Below, piece after piece: positions 1-14,585 of a stretch of 64,000 nucleotides of DNA. Location of the stretch: assembly GCA_030435675.1 (NCBI GenBank), contig CM059624.1:11122769-11186768 (forward strand). Direction: 5' to 3'. Source of the stretch: Steinernema hermaphroditum. Its lineage: Eukaryota > Nematoda > Chromadorea > Rhabditida > Steinernematidae. The notes under the pieces are model-generated. The model was not told the DNA's origin. It searched no databases and saw nothing but the letters and a program-made list of their open reading frames with translations. The translations under genes were made by a program, and so were the position numbers. How positions within the stretch are numbered: the stretch's first letter is position 1; each line of letters begins with the position of its first letter.

Positions 1-38
1 AAATAAACAACCCGCTCATATAAATACTATAAATCGTC

Positions 39-2037
39 CTACTTTCCCTTGAACCACTTCGGCATGTTCTTCTTGGCTGTATGGGGACGAGCCGCGTAGG
101 CAACACCTTCACTTTGGCCGTGTTCTGGAATCGAGCGCATTTCCACACCATTGTCCTGCACTACGGGCTCGAAAGGTTTGAAGATGGTGTTTCCAGTTAG
201 CCTGAAGTACACGTCGATTAGCATTTGGTAGAGAAACTGTAACATACCATTCTTTTGAGTTCTCATCGGCCTCCGCGACTGTAACCTTCGGGACTTCTGA
301 GTTCACAACAATCTCAACATCCGTGTCGACTTTTACGAGAAGAGTCGCTTTCGGAGCGATGTTTCTAGTGATCAGATCACCGTCCGTCGAATCAGGAACC
401 TTGCAGTTTACAGGCATGATCAAAGAGAACGTCTTCGCCGCGGGCAAAGTCAGGTACTTGTGTAGGAACTTGTATAACTCGCTAGCTACAAAGGAAAGGA
501 TAAGGATATATAATGAATAAGTTAGTCTTACTCGGCTCCGTGGAAATAAAACTGCCTTGCAAAAAGCAACGACCAGGTAGCATAAATCTTATGACGGAGC
601 GTCGATAAGCAGCCTGCTTCCGCTCGCGGTTCTTATTTTCCACGTAAGACTGTGGCACAAGGGCCCTGTTTGTCGCGGCCTTCCTGAAGGCATAACATGA
701 TGAGTTAGAGAAAACACTAACACGCTAACATACACTTCCTGAGTTAGAACTGCTCGGCGAACCTTTACATCGTCAGCTCCTACCTCGAAGAATGACTCGT
801 CTTCGGCGTCGTTTCCTTCAGGATGTGTTACAGCCTCTTCCACTTTAAAGTAGACAGGATTACGGTCACATGTTTTAGGGAGAGGAGCCTCTTTCTCTTC
901 TACGCGAGCTTTCTTCGCCTCGGGCTGCCTTGGAGAAGCAGCATCTGTGTTTTGCGCTGCAGTAGACGGGAACTTAAAATTGTAAAGTGGATATTGGTTG
1001 TGCGAACTTGAAGCATTTTCTGATCCCGTTATCGCGCTGACTTCTGGCAAGTATTGGCCTGCTTCAACCTGAATAAAAAATGCCTAAGATTGCCTCCAAA
1101 TACCAGATTGGAACCTGGTTATAGAGCTGCTGAAGACGCTCAATTCGTGAATTGGTGACCGATGGGGTTAGAGCTGGCGCTGTATCTACGGAGGGCGCAG
1201 GCGTCGGTTCCGAAGACGCTTGAGGCACGGCTTCCTCGGCTGCCTGTTGGCGCGCCTCTTCTTCAGCCAGGCGAATAGCTTCCAACTTTCGCCTTTCCTC
1301 CGCGTAGGCTTCCTCCCTCTTTCGAATTTCTTCTTCCCTCTGCTCATTCTCAATCTTCTTGGCTTCATACTTTTTTAACAGTGCCGCTTTCGCTTCTTCT
1401 TCCTTCACGTGCTGTTCTTGAAGGGCAGCTCTCTCCTCATCGCTCAGCTGAACTCTCATATAACGAATAAGCACTCGACCATCGTTGATTCCAAGAGATT
1501 TTAAGGTGGTCTTTTTCAGTTCGAGCTCTCCTTTCACCTAAAAACGTGCATGCACATGGACGATAACAAGCTGGTCGCTACCTGTTTGTTCATGTACTGA
1601 CACACAGGGGTACCATCGATACCGTCCTCCAGGATTACGCCTTCTGCCTCACCCCCAAATGCGCGCAGCATATCCATAAGAGTCAGATCATTCTTCAGCT
1701 GTTTTATGAATCTGCCCCCATCAACCTGGAGAGCGACATCCACTGGCCGGGCGAGCGATTTGTCCATTTTAGAACGCGTCAGTTCCAAAGTGGCGTTACT
1801 CGAAAGGCCACTAAGGCGGAAGGCAATTGAGCCATCGAGAACCTTTCCGCGATGCGTTAGGTCGTGGAAGTTAGGGTCGTATCCAAGATGTAGACATGAC
1901 TCCTCGAGAACCTAGATGATAGCTGTGTCAAGAGTAGGGCTTGACATAGAAGTGATTACCGCATTGAACTGCTGGTTTGGAGTAACCTTCACAGTGCATC
2001 GACGCGCGTTTGGAGCAATGACTGTTAAGCTGGTCAT
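39..2037 (-). CDS. TUG/ASPSCR1-type UBX-domain protein (p97 adaptor)
   Basis: A multi-exon gene. The first exon, read from an ATG directly after a TTTTCAG acceptor-like site at 2037 (possible trans-splice site), gives a ubiquitin-like N-terminus with the hallmark VIAPNARR and VKVTPN motifs of TUG/ASPL proteins. The second ubiquitin-like segment includes MDKSLARPVDVALQVD (about 1700-1790). A long charged coiled coil rich in E, K and A follows (about 1200-1490). The C-terminal UBX domain is split over exons at about 540-600 (RFMLPGR and LQGSF) and 330-450 (IAPKATLLVKV). The family binds the p97/VCP ATPase and tethers GLUT4-type vesicles or regulates p97 hexamers in vertebrates; this role is inferred from the family. 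The last exon, ending at the TAG at 39, is basic (KKNMPKWFKGK). Exon joins were judged by eye. Family call is confident, exact splicing less so. Confidence 0.85.
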
Positions 2038-2223
2038 CTGAAAAATTCGAAATCGTATGGGCAGGCGCTCGCGAAACAACATCGCGATACACACGAACAC
2101 CCTCACTAGCTGAACAACACGAAAGCATGTTGGACGTATTTTCCCGGTGTATTCTAAAAATGGCGCTGACATATGCATCATTTGGGTGTTTTTGGGTGAT
2201 GATAAGTGCTACGTAACACACTT

Positions 2224-2277
2224 AAGGCCCATTCATACTCCGCGGGGTACCCCGCGGAGTATGTATGAACGGGCCTT
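2224..2277. repeat. Perfect GC-rich palindrome between divergent genes
   Basis: The core at 2234-2263 is a perfect 30-bp inverted repeat centred on GGGGTACCCC. The flanks (AAGGCCC and GGGCCTT) extend the pairing with one 4-bp indel. It lies between the divergent TUG-type and TTLL-type genes, so it may be a small MITE remnant or a shared regulatory site; the sequence does not decide between these. Confidence 0.7.
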
Positions 2278-2811
2278 TAGAAATAACGGGTAAGCTTCTA
2301 CATGCTCTCAAGGGATGAGAGAAAGATAGCGATGCTGCGGAAATTTCACACCTTCAAGAAGAGAGAAAGGTTACAAATTCGAATTCTGAACCAAAACGAG
2401 ACGCAGACAGGAACGAGACAAACAGAAAACGATGACAACGGCGAGGAATGTCGTCTGCAAGCGTAACTCTCGCATGGAATCGCCTGGCTGAAAAAATGTG
2501 ATACGGTAGTCTGATTTTTGGGTGCAGTTCCAGTTCGCAAAAACTCTTCGGCCCTCCACTTCCGCCTGCACACCTGACACTCCTTCGGAAGCCATTTCCT
2601 CTCCACTTTGATGCGCCGATCCGGGTTATACTCTCGGATACTCGTTGTTGATCGTGTTCTTGTCCCTTTCCCCTCGCGTTCGATTTTTGCACGGGAAAAT
2701 CAGTGAACCTCAGCTGTTGACGTAATCGTTCACTGATTTTAGGGTAACTCTGTGCTTCCGCGCCCATCGACGGCGCTCTGCTGCCCGGAACAAGTGACTT
2801 TTCGCACAACA

Positions 2812-5353
<2,542 letters not shown>

Positions 5354-5681
5354 CCTTCGCGTTGTTGAGACGATTTCATAGGGATCGATACGGGTATTGT
5401 TAAGATGTCAAAGTTTTATTCGATTGTTGTTGCGCAAAGTCGTTCGTTCTGTTACATTGTCAATTTTTGTTATCGTTAATTTAGCGTTTTTTCTTGAGGA
5501 GTGTCTGTCTTCATTACAGCTTCGTGAAACCACGTCTAATAGAGACTGCAAACTATCAAATTCGACGGATGTGTTCAAAGGAACTTCACTTTTTGTTGTG
5601 CCGAACAGCTCTGAACAGACCGAAAACTTTAAAGGTTTTAGGCTCTCTTACTGCGTTCCTATGAGACAGAGTCCCTTTCTG

Positions 5682-8600
5682 CTACTGTAAGATGTGCTGC
5701 TCTCTGAGGTGACAAGAATCGGTATCCTTGAGTTTTCCTTCGAAGGTGTTGGGCATCTCATGGAAAATCTGCAAACAATGCGAAAGTAGACATGCATGGA
5801 GACAGAGTGAGTGAAAGACGACCGGTCGATCCGTCTCATTCCCTGAATTGAGACGAATCATGAAAAATCTGTAAAAAAAACTTTCACATTGTTTACAGAT
5901 GTTCCATGAGACGGCTCATCTTGAAGTCTAGAAAAAGGTGCGGTTGAGACTCACTCTGAAGCATTCCCCATGCTGATCTTCAGCGAGGGCGCAGGTTTAA
6001 CCTTCTCCAGAGCCACTTTCCACTCTGACGCATTGAGTCCATCAAGGAACTGAAGGTTCTTTGCTTGATTCTTGATGTAGTCGACATAAACGCGTCTCTC
6101 CTTGACAGGATTCCCCGTGCAGCAGAAGTTCAATAGAATAGGCATTCCAGACAGCTGCTTGAGGCCTCCACAAGTGGTGATCTTGTTGTTGGACACATCG
6201 AGTTCCTCGATCGCAGGGAGTGACAGTCCGTTGAGATCTTTCAGTTTATTGTCCGAGAGATTGAGTCGTTTGAGATTCTCGAGAGTTTTCCGGCGAATCG
6301 ATCGTATCTGATTGTTGCTGACGTCGACGTCCTCGAGGGATGCCGAGTCGAGATTGAAGCTGTCGAATCTATAACGTTCAGTGGTGTCGACTCAGTCATT
6401 CAAGCCTACTTGATCAGAAGATTTCTGGAGAGATCAAGGCGCTTTAGGACGGGAAGGTACTCGATGCCGAGTTTTCCGAGGGAACTGTTGGTGATTCCGT
6501 TGTTCGAGAGGCTCAGGACGGTCAGATGAGTCAGCACCTGAAGTCAAAAGTTGTGGGATGTGAGAATTTGTCAATTACAGTAGAAGGGCCTGTCGTTATG
6601 TTGATCATCTGATTCGAGCTGAGATTCAAGCTGTGCAGACCGTTCAGTTCTGTCAAGTCATGAAGATGCTGGAGACTGTTTTTCGACAGATCCAGAGACG
6701 TTATGGCGTTCAACCTGAGTGAAGCGCTCGCAGACCGCAAAGGTAAGCTCCTTACCGGGAAATTCCGTCCTTGTCGATGGCAACCATCTGGAGATTCTCG
6801 TCAGACAGGTCCAAGTGGCTGTGCTTCTCGAAGTCGGGCTTCATCTGCTCGACGAACTCGATGGTCAGCGCCCTTCCGATCTTTCTGATCGTCGACGTGG
6901 ATGAGCGCTCACGGTCGGCGGTCGCATTCCGGTCGAGCATCTTGAGGAGCGGACAGTGCGCTGTCACGATCTTGGAGTAGGTCGAAGTTTTGGAAATGGG
7001 GTTGGAGGTCATGTCGAGATAGGTCAGTTTCGTCATCACCTAAAACGAGGCGCAGAATCTTGCCAAGAATGATGAAAAGCATGTTCAAATGCACTTTTAA
7101 AAGAGGTTCTTGGAATGTACCTGCAAGTAGTCCAACTCGAATTTGTCCTTTAGCTGATTAGAAGCCAACAGAAGCCTTTCAACTTCTGGAGACTGATCCA
7201 AACTTCGGATCGATTGGATATTGTTGTGCGCACCGTTAACGATCCGGATTTTCTGAAACGGATTCTATCTTTGTCCGCTTATGGAAACCAACCGGCAGTC
7301 CTCTCAAGAACTGAATATGCGACAAATTGTTATTGGAAAAGTTGACTTCTTCAAGCGAATCGGGAAGACTTTCGATGCTGGTGAGCTTGTTGTGTGAAAT
7401 GTCCAGATATCGTAGGTACTTCAACGCCTTCAAGCTCCGCAGGAGGACCATTTTGTTCCGCGAGAGGGAGAGGCACTGGAGTCGCCTTAGATCGTCGATC
7501 GAATCGTCGAGGCGCAGCAACGACAGATCTGATAGGTCCAGGCATGTCAGCAGGGCCTGCAGAAGTCGTAGTCCACGACGTCTATCTCGATAGGCCTACC
7601 CTGGAGGAGGCGTGAAGGTCAACGTTGACAGACGGGCGAAACATTAGGGTTAAGTCCATCGTGTTCCTCAGTGTCAGCAACTTTGTACTCCGGAATGGCT
7701 CGTGGGTGGTGAATCTGGAGAAGTCGACAAGTTCGTTCAGAGTTCGCTCCAGAGCGATACTTTTCCTATGATCGCCTACAGTATAAATCGAGGCTACGGT
7801 AGACTCACTTCCTCTCCCTCGTTCGCTCTTCTATCGGCTCTTCCAGATGGTTCTGATCCATCTTAAGATCGATCTGCATGTCCCTCAGCTTCTTCGTTTC
7901 CAAGTCGAGTCGTTTGGTGAAGTGTTCGATGTTCAAGAAGTCATCGATGGAGATCGTCATCTGTGTGGCGATCTCGACGATGAGAACGCCGAGAACTTCT
8001 CTCTCCTTCCAGTCACTTCTCGAGGGACTCCTCGGCGAAGAGGCGATCGACTCGTCAAGAATCACGTCGTCCGCCTCCATCTGAGGCATCAGAGGATGAC
8101 TATTGCAGCTGGTACACTTGCTGATGGGAACGAGGAGCAGCTCGGAGCTGAATTCCTCCGATCGGATTACGGTGGAAACGTCCTTGGTGAACTCGTAGTG
8201 TTCGGCGATGTGCCACCTCGAGTGCAGAATTCTCTTTATTTCACGGAGGCAGTTCTTTTGCGTTGGGACGACGAAGCAGAGGTTGTCCACATCGCCTTTG
8301 TTCAACGGGCTGCTCCCCAGAATACGGGCCCACTTCAAACGGAACTCGAAGGAAGAGTTCTTCACAAAGTAGCGCTTAAAGTGGTCGACTATCGTCTTCT
8401 CTTCGAAGTGGGTGGCAAAGCGAAACACTTCTACCGCTCCAGATTCTAGCTTTGAAACGTTCGCGAAGTATGAATCTAATTCATAAGTCCATTTCTCGAA
8501 GTTTCTAGCGTTTTCTGAAACGCCCATCGCCATCGTTGTCATACACTGTGCCTACTTTTGACGGTTCCCCATATTTCGATGCTCGTCGCGGTGTGGTCAA

Positions 8601-9965
8601 AGAACCTCTGTGCAATATCTCGCCGACCCTCCTTGACGGGAAGGATCTCCTTCGCTCTCTTGAGGGCTGAGGACAGGAAGGAGAGTCTTTTTTGGATCGC
8701 ATCTCCGTTTTCTTTTATTTCTTTCAGTTTCGCCACGTGCAAATCTTCTCTATTGAGAGACTCGCTCAAGAGGCTCAACAGCTTGTTGTCCGCCTTGTCC
8801 TAAATCGGGAACGAAAGTCGCTCAAACGTGAAATCGACCGAATGCGCCCCGAACAAAGGTCAAAACGAGGGCACTCACGAGGTAGAAAGGCGTGAACTTG
8901 TCCTCTAGCCTGTCGTCGTCGAGATATTCCAAAAACGAAAAGTGGCAGCCTATCCAGGTGTAGTAGTCTTCTGTATTTCCTCGCAGGCTCAATTTTCTGA
9001 GCATAACGCATTCAGTTAGGGGTAGTAAACTCTGGCATTCGATCGATAGATGTGAGAGGCTGAAGGGCGAACCTGAAGTGATTTTCGCGAAGAGCTCTGT
9101 GCGTCGAGTGTTTGCAGCTTGGAGGGCCATTCGGAGAGGGTGGCGATTACTAAAGTACCATGAGCAATGGAAATTAAACGTTTGAGGACCTGTATCGGAG
9201 AGCTGATCTCCACTTATCTTCAAAACGTTAAGATTCGAAAGTGCTTGAAGAAACTGGAACGAGAGTGTTGCGGAAATAGGTGCGGAGACCTACGCTGATA
9301 TCAGCAAGGCAGTTGTTTTGAATCCAGAGCTCTTTCAGATCCACCAGCGCTTCGATGGGCGCTCCCGAAGAAATCGAGTTGTCGTAGAGATAAACATGTT
9401 GAAGACGATGACATCGTTCTATGCCCGTTAGATCCTCAAAGGAGGCTTTAGTGTTTGAATGTTAGAGAATTTGGAAAGGAATATTCGTGTTCACTACACA
9501 CGTATCGTAAAAATTAGCGTATAAGTACGGTATCTGGACATGAAAACAACCGATTCGATACTTTGTTGTAAGAAGTTGTAAAGAAGTTGTAAACAGTTCC
9601 TTTCATCTAGACTGTCTAGAGATTGTCTACAAGCACAGCCTGTCTACAACGCGGAAATGACCACCTACCACTAAGATGCCCTCGCAAACCCACAGTTCTT
9701 CCAAGCTGTCGGCCACGTCACTCAACGGTCTCAGATTTGTGACGTCCTGGCCAATGAGTCGAAGAGTTCGAAGCCGATAGAAATATTTGAGGCCGATGAG
9801 CACAGGAAGGCCGCCGAAGAACATCTCCAGGTTCTCGTGTTCATGTCCCTCGTTTTTGAGCGAGGAGAGCTCGATGCCATTGGCGCTGCAGAAGTTCTCG
9901 AGGTACTTGTAGTAGCGTGATTTCAGGTGCGTGACGGCCGAGGTGACCTTCGCCGATTTCAACAT
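5682..9965 (-). CDS. LRRC9-like leucine-rich repeat protein
   Basis: A long spliced gene converging on the TTLL gene. The N-terminus (ATG at 9965) has LEMFFGGLPVLIGLKYF followed by LRTLRLIGQDV and SLEELWVCEG, the arrangement I associate with LRRC9. Many SDS22-like leucine-rich repeats follow (for example LQCLSLSRNKM, LRYLDISHNKLTSIESLP, LEEVNFSNNNLSHI, HSLNLSSNQM) in two blocks at about 5950-7550 and 8800-9950. They flank a charged, partly coiled central region at about 7805-8780 (FEKWTYELDSYFANV). The final exons splice as ...NASE-LQDEPSHGTS-IFHEMPNTFEGK to a TAG at 5682-5684. LRRC9 is a poorly characterised protein linked to cilia in other animals; function here is not shown by the sequence. 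Intron boundaries are approximate, and a different large LRR protein is possible. Confidence 0.7.
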
Positions 9966-10232
9966 AACAACGAGTGGCTTTTAGTGTTATGCTGGCGAGT
10001 GGATGGAACGTTAATCGGGCGGATACACGCATCAGAGGGTGCGCCGTACTCGGTGTGTTTAGTCCACAACAACATCCGGAAATCAAACTTCAAGGGCTCC
10101 CTCACGCAGCTTCTAGTGATTTTGACCAGACGACATGATCCCTCCGCTGCTAAACCCACTGAACCATACCGAACGAAAGAAACAATAGTTTACTGCAACA
10201 ACTAACAACAAATGAATTGATATTCTTCATTT

Positions 10233-12428
10233 TCAGAATCCCATAGCTCTCTGTCGATCGAGTTCGGCCAAATTAACAACAATAGCACCTTTCTTCTGAA
10301 ACGAGTCGCCGACTTACAGATCTGAGCAAAGCACGAGTTACCTTGTTACCCTTGCGGTTCTTTTTCGCTCCGTTTTCATTTGATTCGATATTCTTGTTGA
10401 TGTCAACACCCTTTCCATTGGTCCCGCCCTTCTTCAGCGCCGACTGATCGTTCCAGGATGACGAAGCTACAGCCTTCTTGTTGCCACCTAGTGTGGGGAA
10501 CGACTTTTTGGGATCCTCGGGGCCGCTCTTGTTCGTCTTTGCACTGCTATCGCTCTTCTTCAGCGCCGGCTGATCGTTCCAGGATGACGAAGATACAGCT
10601 TTCTTGTTGCCACCAAGTGCAGGGAACGACTTTTTGGGATCCTCGGGGCCGCTCTTGTTCGTCTTTGCACTGCTCTCGCTCTTCTTCAGCGCCGACTGAT
10701 CGTTCCAGGATGACGAAGCTACAGCCTTCTTGTTGCCACCTAGTGTGGGGAACGACTTTTTGGGATCCTCGGGGCCGCTCTTGTTCGTCTTTGCACTGCT
10801 CTCGCTCTTCTTCACCGCCGGCTGATCGTTCCAGGATGACGAAGATACAGCTTTCTTGTTGCCACCAAGTGCAGGGAACGACTTTTTGGGATCCTCGGGG
10901 CCGCTCTTGTTCGTCTTTGCACTGCTCTCGCTCTTCTTCAGCGCCGACTGATCGTTCCAGGATGACGAGGCTACAGCCTTCTTGTTGCCACCTAGTGTGG
11001 GGAACGACTTTTTGGGATCCTCGGGGCCGCTCTTGTTCGTCTTTGCACTGCTCTCGCTCTTCTTCACCGCCGGCTGATCGTTCCAGGATGACGAAGCTGC
11101 ACCTTCCATATTGCTCCCAAGTGCGGGGAACGACTTTTTCGGATCCTCGGGCCCACTCTTGTTCGTCGTTCGATGAACAAGGGAAGGATTAGTGTGTTGC
11201 ACAGACGGAATCGTAACAACGTTCTGGGAGCTCGCAATTTCCGGTCGATACGCAGGATTGTCTCTTGCGGGAGGAGAGCTTCTCATGGCGTCGTGATTCC
11301 GATGGCTGCTGCTCTCGTGACGGGCATACTCGAAGTTAAGCGGAATCACTTGACGTCCTCCCTTGCTGTGTTCGGTGGCTGCATGTACTTGCAATTCAAT
11401 CGTTGATCCAAACACAATGCCCATCTGTTTGCACTCGTCTTTGTCACAAGGAAAATGTTGCTTCGCGTAATGGGAAAATAGCTCCGTGCGGTCTCTGCAA
11501 CATTTTCATAAGTAAAGATTTCGTGTTGAAACACATACTTGTAGAAAACGTTAGGCTCGCCGTTCGCATCACAGAGCGGACAGAAAAGGTGCTGAAGCCG
11601 CATGTGCCGGAAGTGATGGTCCGAATCAAAATACCTCTCCGAACAGTACACACATTGAGGATGTCCTGCAAATGTATGACATTATCGCATGAAAGGCATG
11701 AGCTGTCTTACCTTTCATACTGTTATCATCCTTGTCTCCTTTCTTCATATGCATCTGGAGCGATTCGCTCGAGTACATCTTGCGCTCCCAAGAAAACAGC
11801 CGAAGGTTCTCTGTGCAGATATGGCAGAAAAACAATCGATGTTTCTGTCCATAGTGACTGCGCAGGGAATCAAATGTGGGCATTACGCAGCTATTTTTTC
11901 TAAAACGTATACACAACGTGAATGACAAACGTATGAATATTTAATCACACCCCTTGCTGCATATCATGCAAGTGTGCGAAACATATCGCTGGTAGGCCTC
12001 TTTAGCGAACTCGCTTTGAAACAAAATTTTGTACTGGGCAGAGTCGAAGTTTTCCAAGAACTCTCCCCGGCCTTCAGCTCCTTTAGCGTTACCGGCTTTG
12101 ACGAAGTACATCTACAAGTTACATGAGATGACCGAAGCCGAATCGTCACACTCACCGTTTCGATTGTGCCACGACACTGTGGGCAGCTGTTCTCGTTGCC
12201 GAGAACGCGCATTCGAATGGCGCACTCCATGCAGATCGGATGGCCGCACTCGCCAACACCAAACAAATCCGATACCTTGCAGCAAATCACGCATTCTTCA
12301 AGCTTCCCTTCAAATCGTAGTCCGCAGTGGGATTCGCGATCGGCGACTTTAAGTTTTGCAAAGAGACGGTCTTGCTCGTCCTTCGTGAGTGAAACCTTCT
12401 TCTGGCTTTTCTTGCTGGAGGTGGACAT
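10233..12428 (-). CDS. ZNF598/Hel2-type E3 ubiquitin ligase (ribosome collision sensor)
   Basis: ATG at 12428 opens MSTSSKKSQKK, then a C3HC4 RING (CVICC...FGVGECGHPICMEC...CPQCRG, about 12150-12310). The next exon carries the short helical segment ending HTCMICSKG. The classic ZNF598 zinc-finger array follows at about 11350-11900 (LFFCHICTENLRLF, MHMKKGDKDD, HPQCVYCSERYFD, HFRHMRLQHLFCPLCDANGE). In yeast and mammals this family ubiquitinates small-subunit ribosomal proteins on collided ribosomes. The C-terminal half is dominated by six tandem 42-residue repeats (separate entry). The last exon encodes KKGAIVVNLAELDRQRAMGF and ends at TGA 10233-10235. Assignment is strong from the zinc-finger order; splice sites were inferred by phase. 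Confidence 0.93.
10411..11166 (-). repeat. Six tandem 126-bp coding repeats in the ZNF598-like gene
   Basis: Six in-frame 42-residue units begin TNKSGPEDPKKSFP. They alternate between an A type (PALG...WNDQPAVKK) and a B type (PTLG...WNDQSALKK), so the higher-order period is 252 bp. Each unit keeps an SFPxLG motif, an SSSWNDQ motif and a Ser/Lys linker. Nucleotide identity between A-A and B-B copies is very high, which suggests recent dimer-wise amplification. Confidence 0.92.
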
Positions 12429-13101
12429 CGTGACTGACTGAAAGCACAAAAGTCGTGTCAGGGAAGTTCCAGATAACAGCTAGCGTGCAGCACACGCAGA
12501 ATGCCAAAACACGAAGAAAAGGGGGACAAGTAGCAGCGCTATTCACATGACATTTATACCGAATACTTCAGAGAAGCGATGCCTGCAAACCGACTCCCAC
12601 GTGCTGCTACCATCGAATGAAAAGGGAATGGCTACAAAAGCAGACAGACAAGTGCGGTGCTCAAACGCGCAGACTGCATTGCGGTTCATCGCTGTGGGAC
12701 CCAACCCACAGGACGAATCGTGCTGACTACGCCCATGGGCCGATTTCGTGAATTCTCAGTGAAAATGAGTGGAGATTGATTGGTACTCAATCGTAGTTCG
12801 TCAATTTTCGGTTTCACGAAACCTCAATTTGAATTCACGGGTGGCCGCTCCGTTCGGGTGGTTGTGCGCGATCCTCTCAGGTGCTTTGTTTGATTCGATT
12901 GGGGATTGCGTCGATTCATCTGATACTCCTTTGAAACCCTGCTCCCCCGTAAAGAATCAATAGGGATCAATGTAGTGATTCATGCGCCGCAGAGCACGAA
13001 GCAGTGACTGTAGTCCAAGAACATAGACGTTCTGCCGACTTATAGTCCGAATCTCAATCTCATGAAAAATGTTTAAAGCATGCTTGTACGTGCTGTATAC
13101 G
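12429..13101. other. Intergenic, upstream of the ZNF598-like gene
   Basis: No supported gene. Only short open frames without family features are present. It should include the promoter of the minus-strand ZNF598-like gene, but I can point to no specific site. Confidence 0.4.
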
Positions 13102-13103
13102 TA

Positions 13104-13802
13104 TAGTCGGATTAAAAAATTGCTGACATTTTTTCGATTTGGTCCCACAACGTTTTTTTTGCGCGCGCCACGCCATCTTCGTGTGTGGTACTGCATTTTA
13201 CAATGGGAAATGCAAATCGTCTGCATGTTTGGACACTTTTGACGGGGATATCACACGAATCTCAAAATTCTACAAGCAAATCAGTATTGCCTGGTTAATT
13301 GCGAGTCGATTGAGCCCAAAATTGTCGAAATTGAACGCGTGCACAAGAAGTTATTCACATTTTCATCGCCAGATGCCGCGATATCAATGCACAAACCATG
13401 GTTTTGTGGTGTTTCGCCGGTTTCTTTTGGAGGTTTCGCAGAAATATGGGTTGGGGCTACACAGGACGAGTCGAGAACTGTCCTGATCGAGAAATTTGGG
13501 AAAACCATGGTTTGTGCATTGATATCGCGGCATCTGGCGATGAAAATGTGAATAACTTCTTGTACACGCGTTCAATTTCGACAATTTTGGGTTCAATCGA
13601 CTCGCAATTAACCAGGCAATACTGATTTGCTTGTAGAATTTTGAGATTCGTGTGATATCCCCATCAGAAGTGTTCAAACATGAAGACGGTTTGCATTTCC
13701 CATTGTAAAATGCAGTACCACACACGAAGATGGCGTGGCGCGCGCAAAAAAAGCGTTGTGGGACCAAATCGAAAAAATGTCAGCAATTTTTTAATCCGAC
13801 TA
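13104..13802. mobile_element. Foldback element with ~300-bp inverted arms and TA target duplication
   Basis: Left arm 13104-13405 and right arm 13501-13802 are near-identical inverted repeats around a unique loop of about 95 bp. The ends read TAGTCGGATTAAAAAATTGC and its complement, and TA is duplicated outside (13102-13103 and 13803-13804). No transposase is encoded; the open frames in the two arms are mirror copies of each other. TA target use suggests mobilisation by a Tc1/mariner-type transposase in trans. Transcription through it would give long double-stranded RNA. Confidence 0.85.
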
Positions 13803-13804
13803 TA

Positions 13805-14585
13805 GGAAACCGACAATATGATGCAACCTTCAGGAAGACTATCGGAAAGGTGTGGTATGATTTCGCCTGAGATGCTCATGAATCTATTTATGAATCTAGC
13901 CTAGATAGAACAGTAGAGCTATTTCGAAGACGCCAATTATCACTCTTTTTGTCTCCTGTGTTTTCTGCCTCTTGTCATAACCATGGATTTAGGCTCGTAT
14001 TTGAATAGCCAACTTATTTGCATTTGTTGGCATCTTTTAAGCGAAATGTAGGTCGTGTTGATCGAAGAAGGAGCGCTCTTTCAGAATGAAAATTGGACAC
14101 TGATGGTGCTGTGGCAGATTCAGAACGTCGAGGACAAATACACGATGTGCTGAAACAAGTTGATTTCGTTTGAAGTGATCTCAAGATCTCACTTTTATTT
14201 GAAAGGTCGCCGCCGTACGACGAGGATGTGAGAGCCTAAAATTAACTCAAGCGAGGTTCTTTGATTGAGTTCCGACATACAGTGGCGAGAAACATAGTGA
14301 CGAGTATACACAAAAGTCGGGGAACCATCGTGGAAACTGGGTGAGCTGCAACTCCACTAGATAGTTTGTACACAAATGAGCGCTAAGAAGTCAATCCTGT
14401 TTTGTTTTTTGCCTCTTCACGACTCTCGATTGCAAAAGGCATTCTTTCAGTGAAGTCGATCCATCATGGATTGTCCTTTTGTAAGCGAAATAAGTGATGA
14501 ATGACCGGTTCTTCGGAATGTATCTGTAGTTTATTTTCAAATACTAATCGATAGGATATGTAAATATTAAAGGCGGAATAATCTC
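13805..14585. other. Intergenic, 3' of the laminin-EGF gene
   Basis: Low-complexity AT-rich DNA without a supported gene. It probably holds the 3' UTR of the minus-strand gene ending at 14586. Confidence 0.4.

Noticed and set aside
7847..8449. 200-codon plus-strand frame
   Set aside because: Antisense to the LRRC9-like coding exon, whose translation has a plausible folded sequence; the plus frame has none.
10458..11192. 244-codon repetitive plus-strand frame (SRSSSAPADRSRM repeats)
   Set aside because: Complement of the 42-residue repeat array of the ZNF598-like gene.
10273..11192. CRISPR-like or VNTR array
   Set aside because: The regular 126-bp repeats are in frame and coding; this is a protein repeat in a eukaryotic gene.
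13139..13767. Two paralogous-looking small proteins on opposite strands
   Set aside because: They are the two arms of the foldback element read in mirror image; no independent coding evidence.
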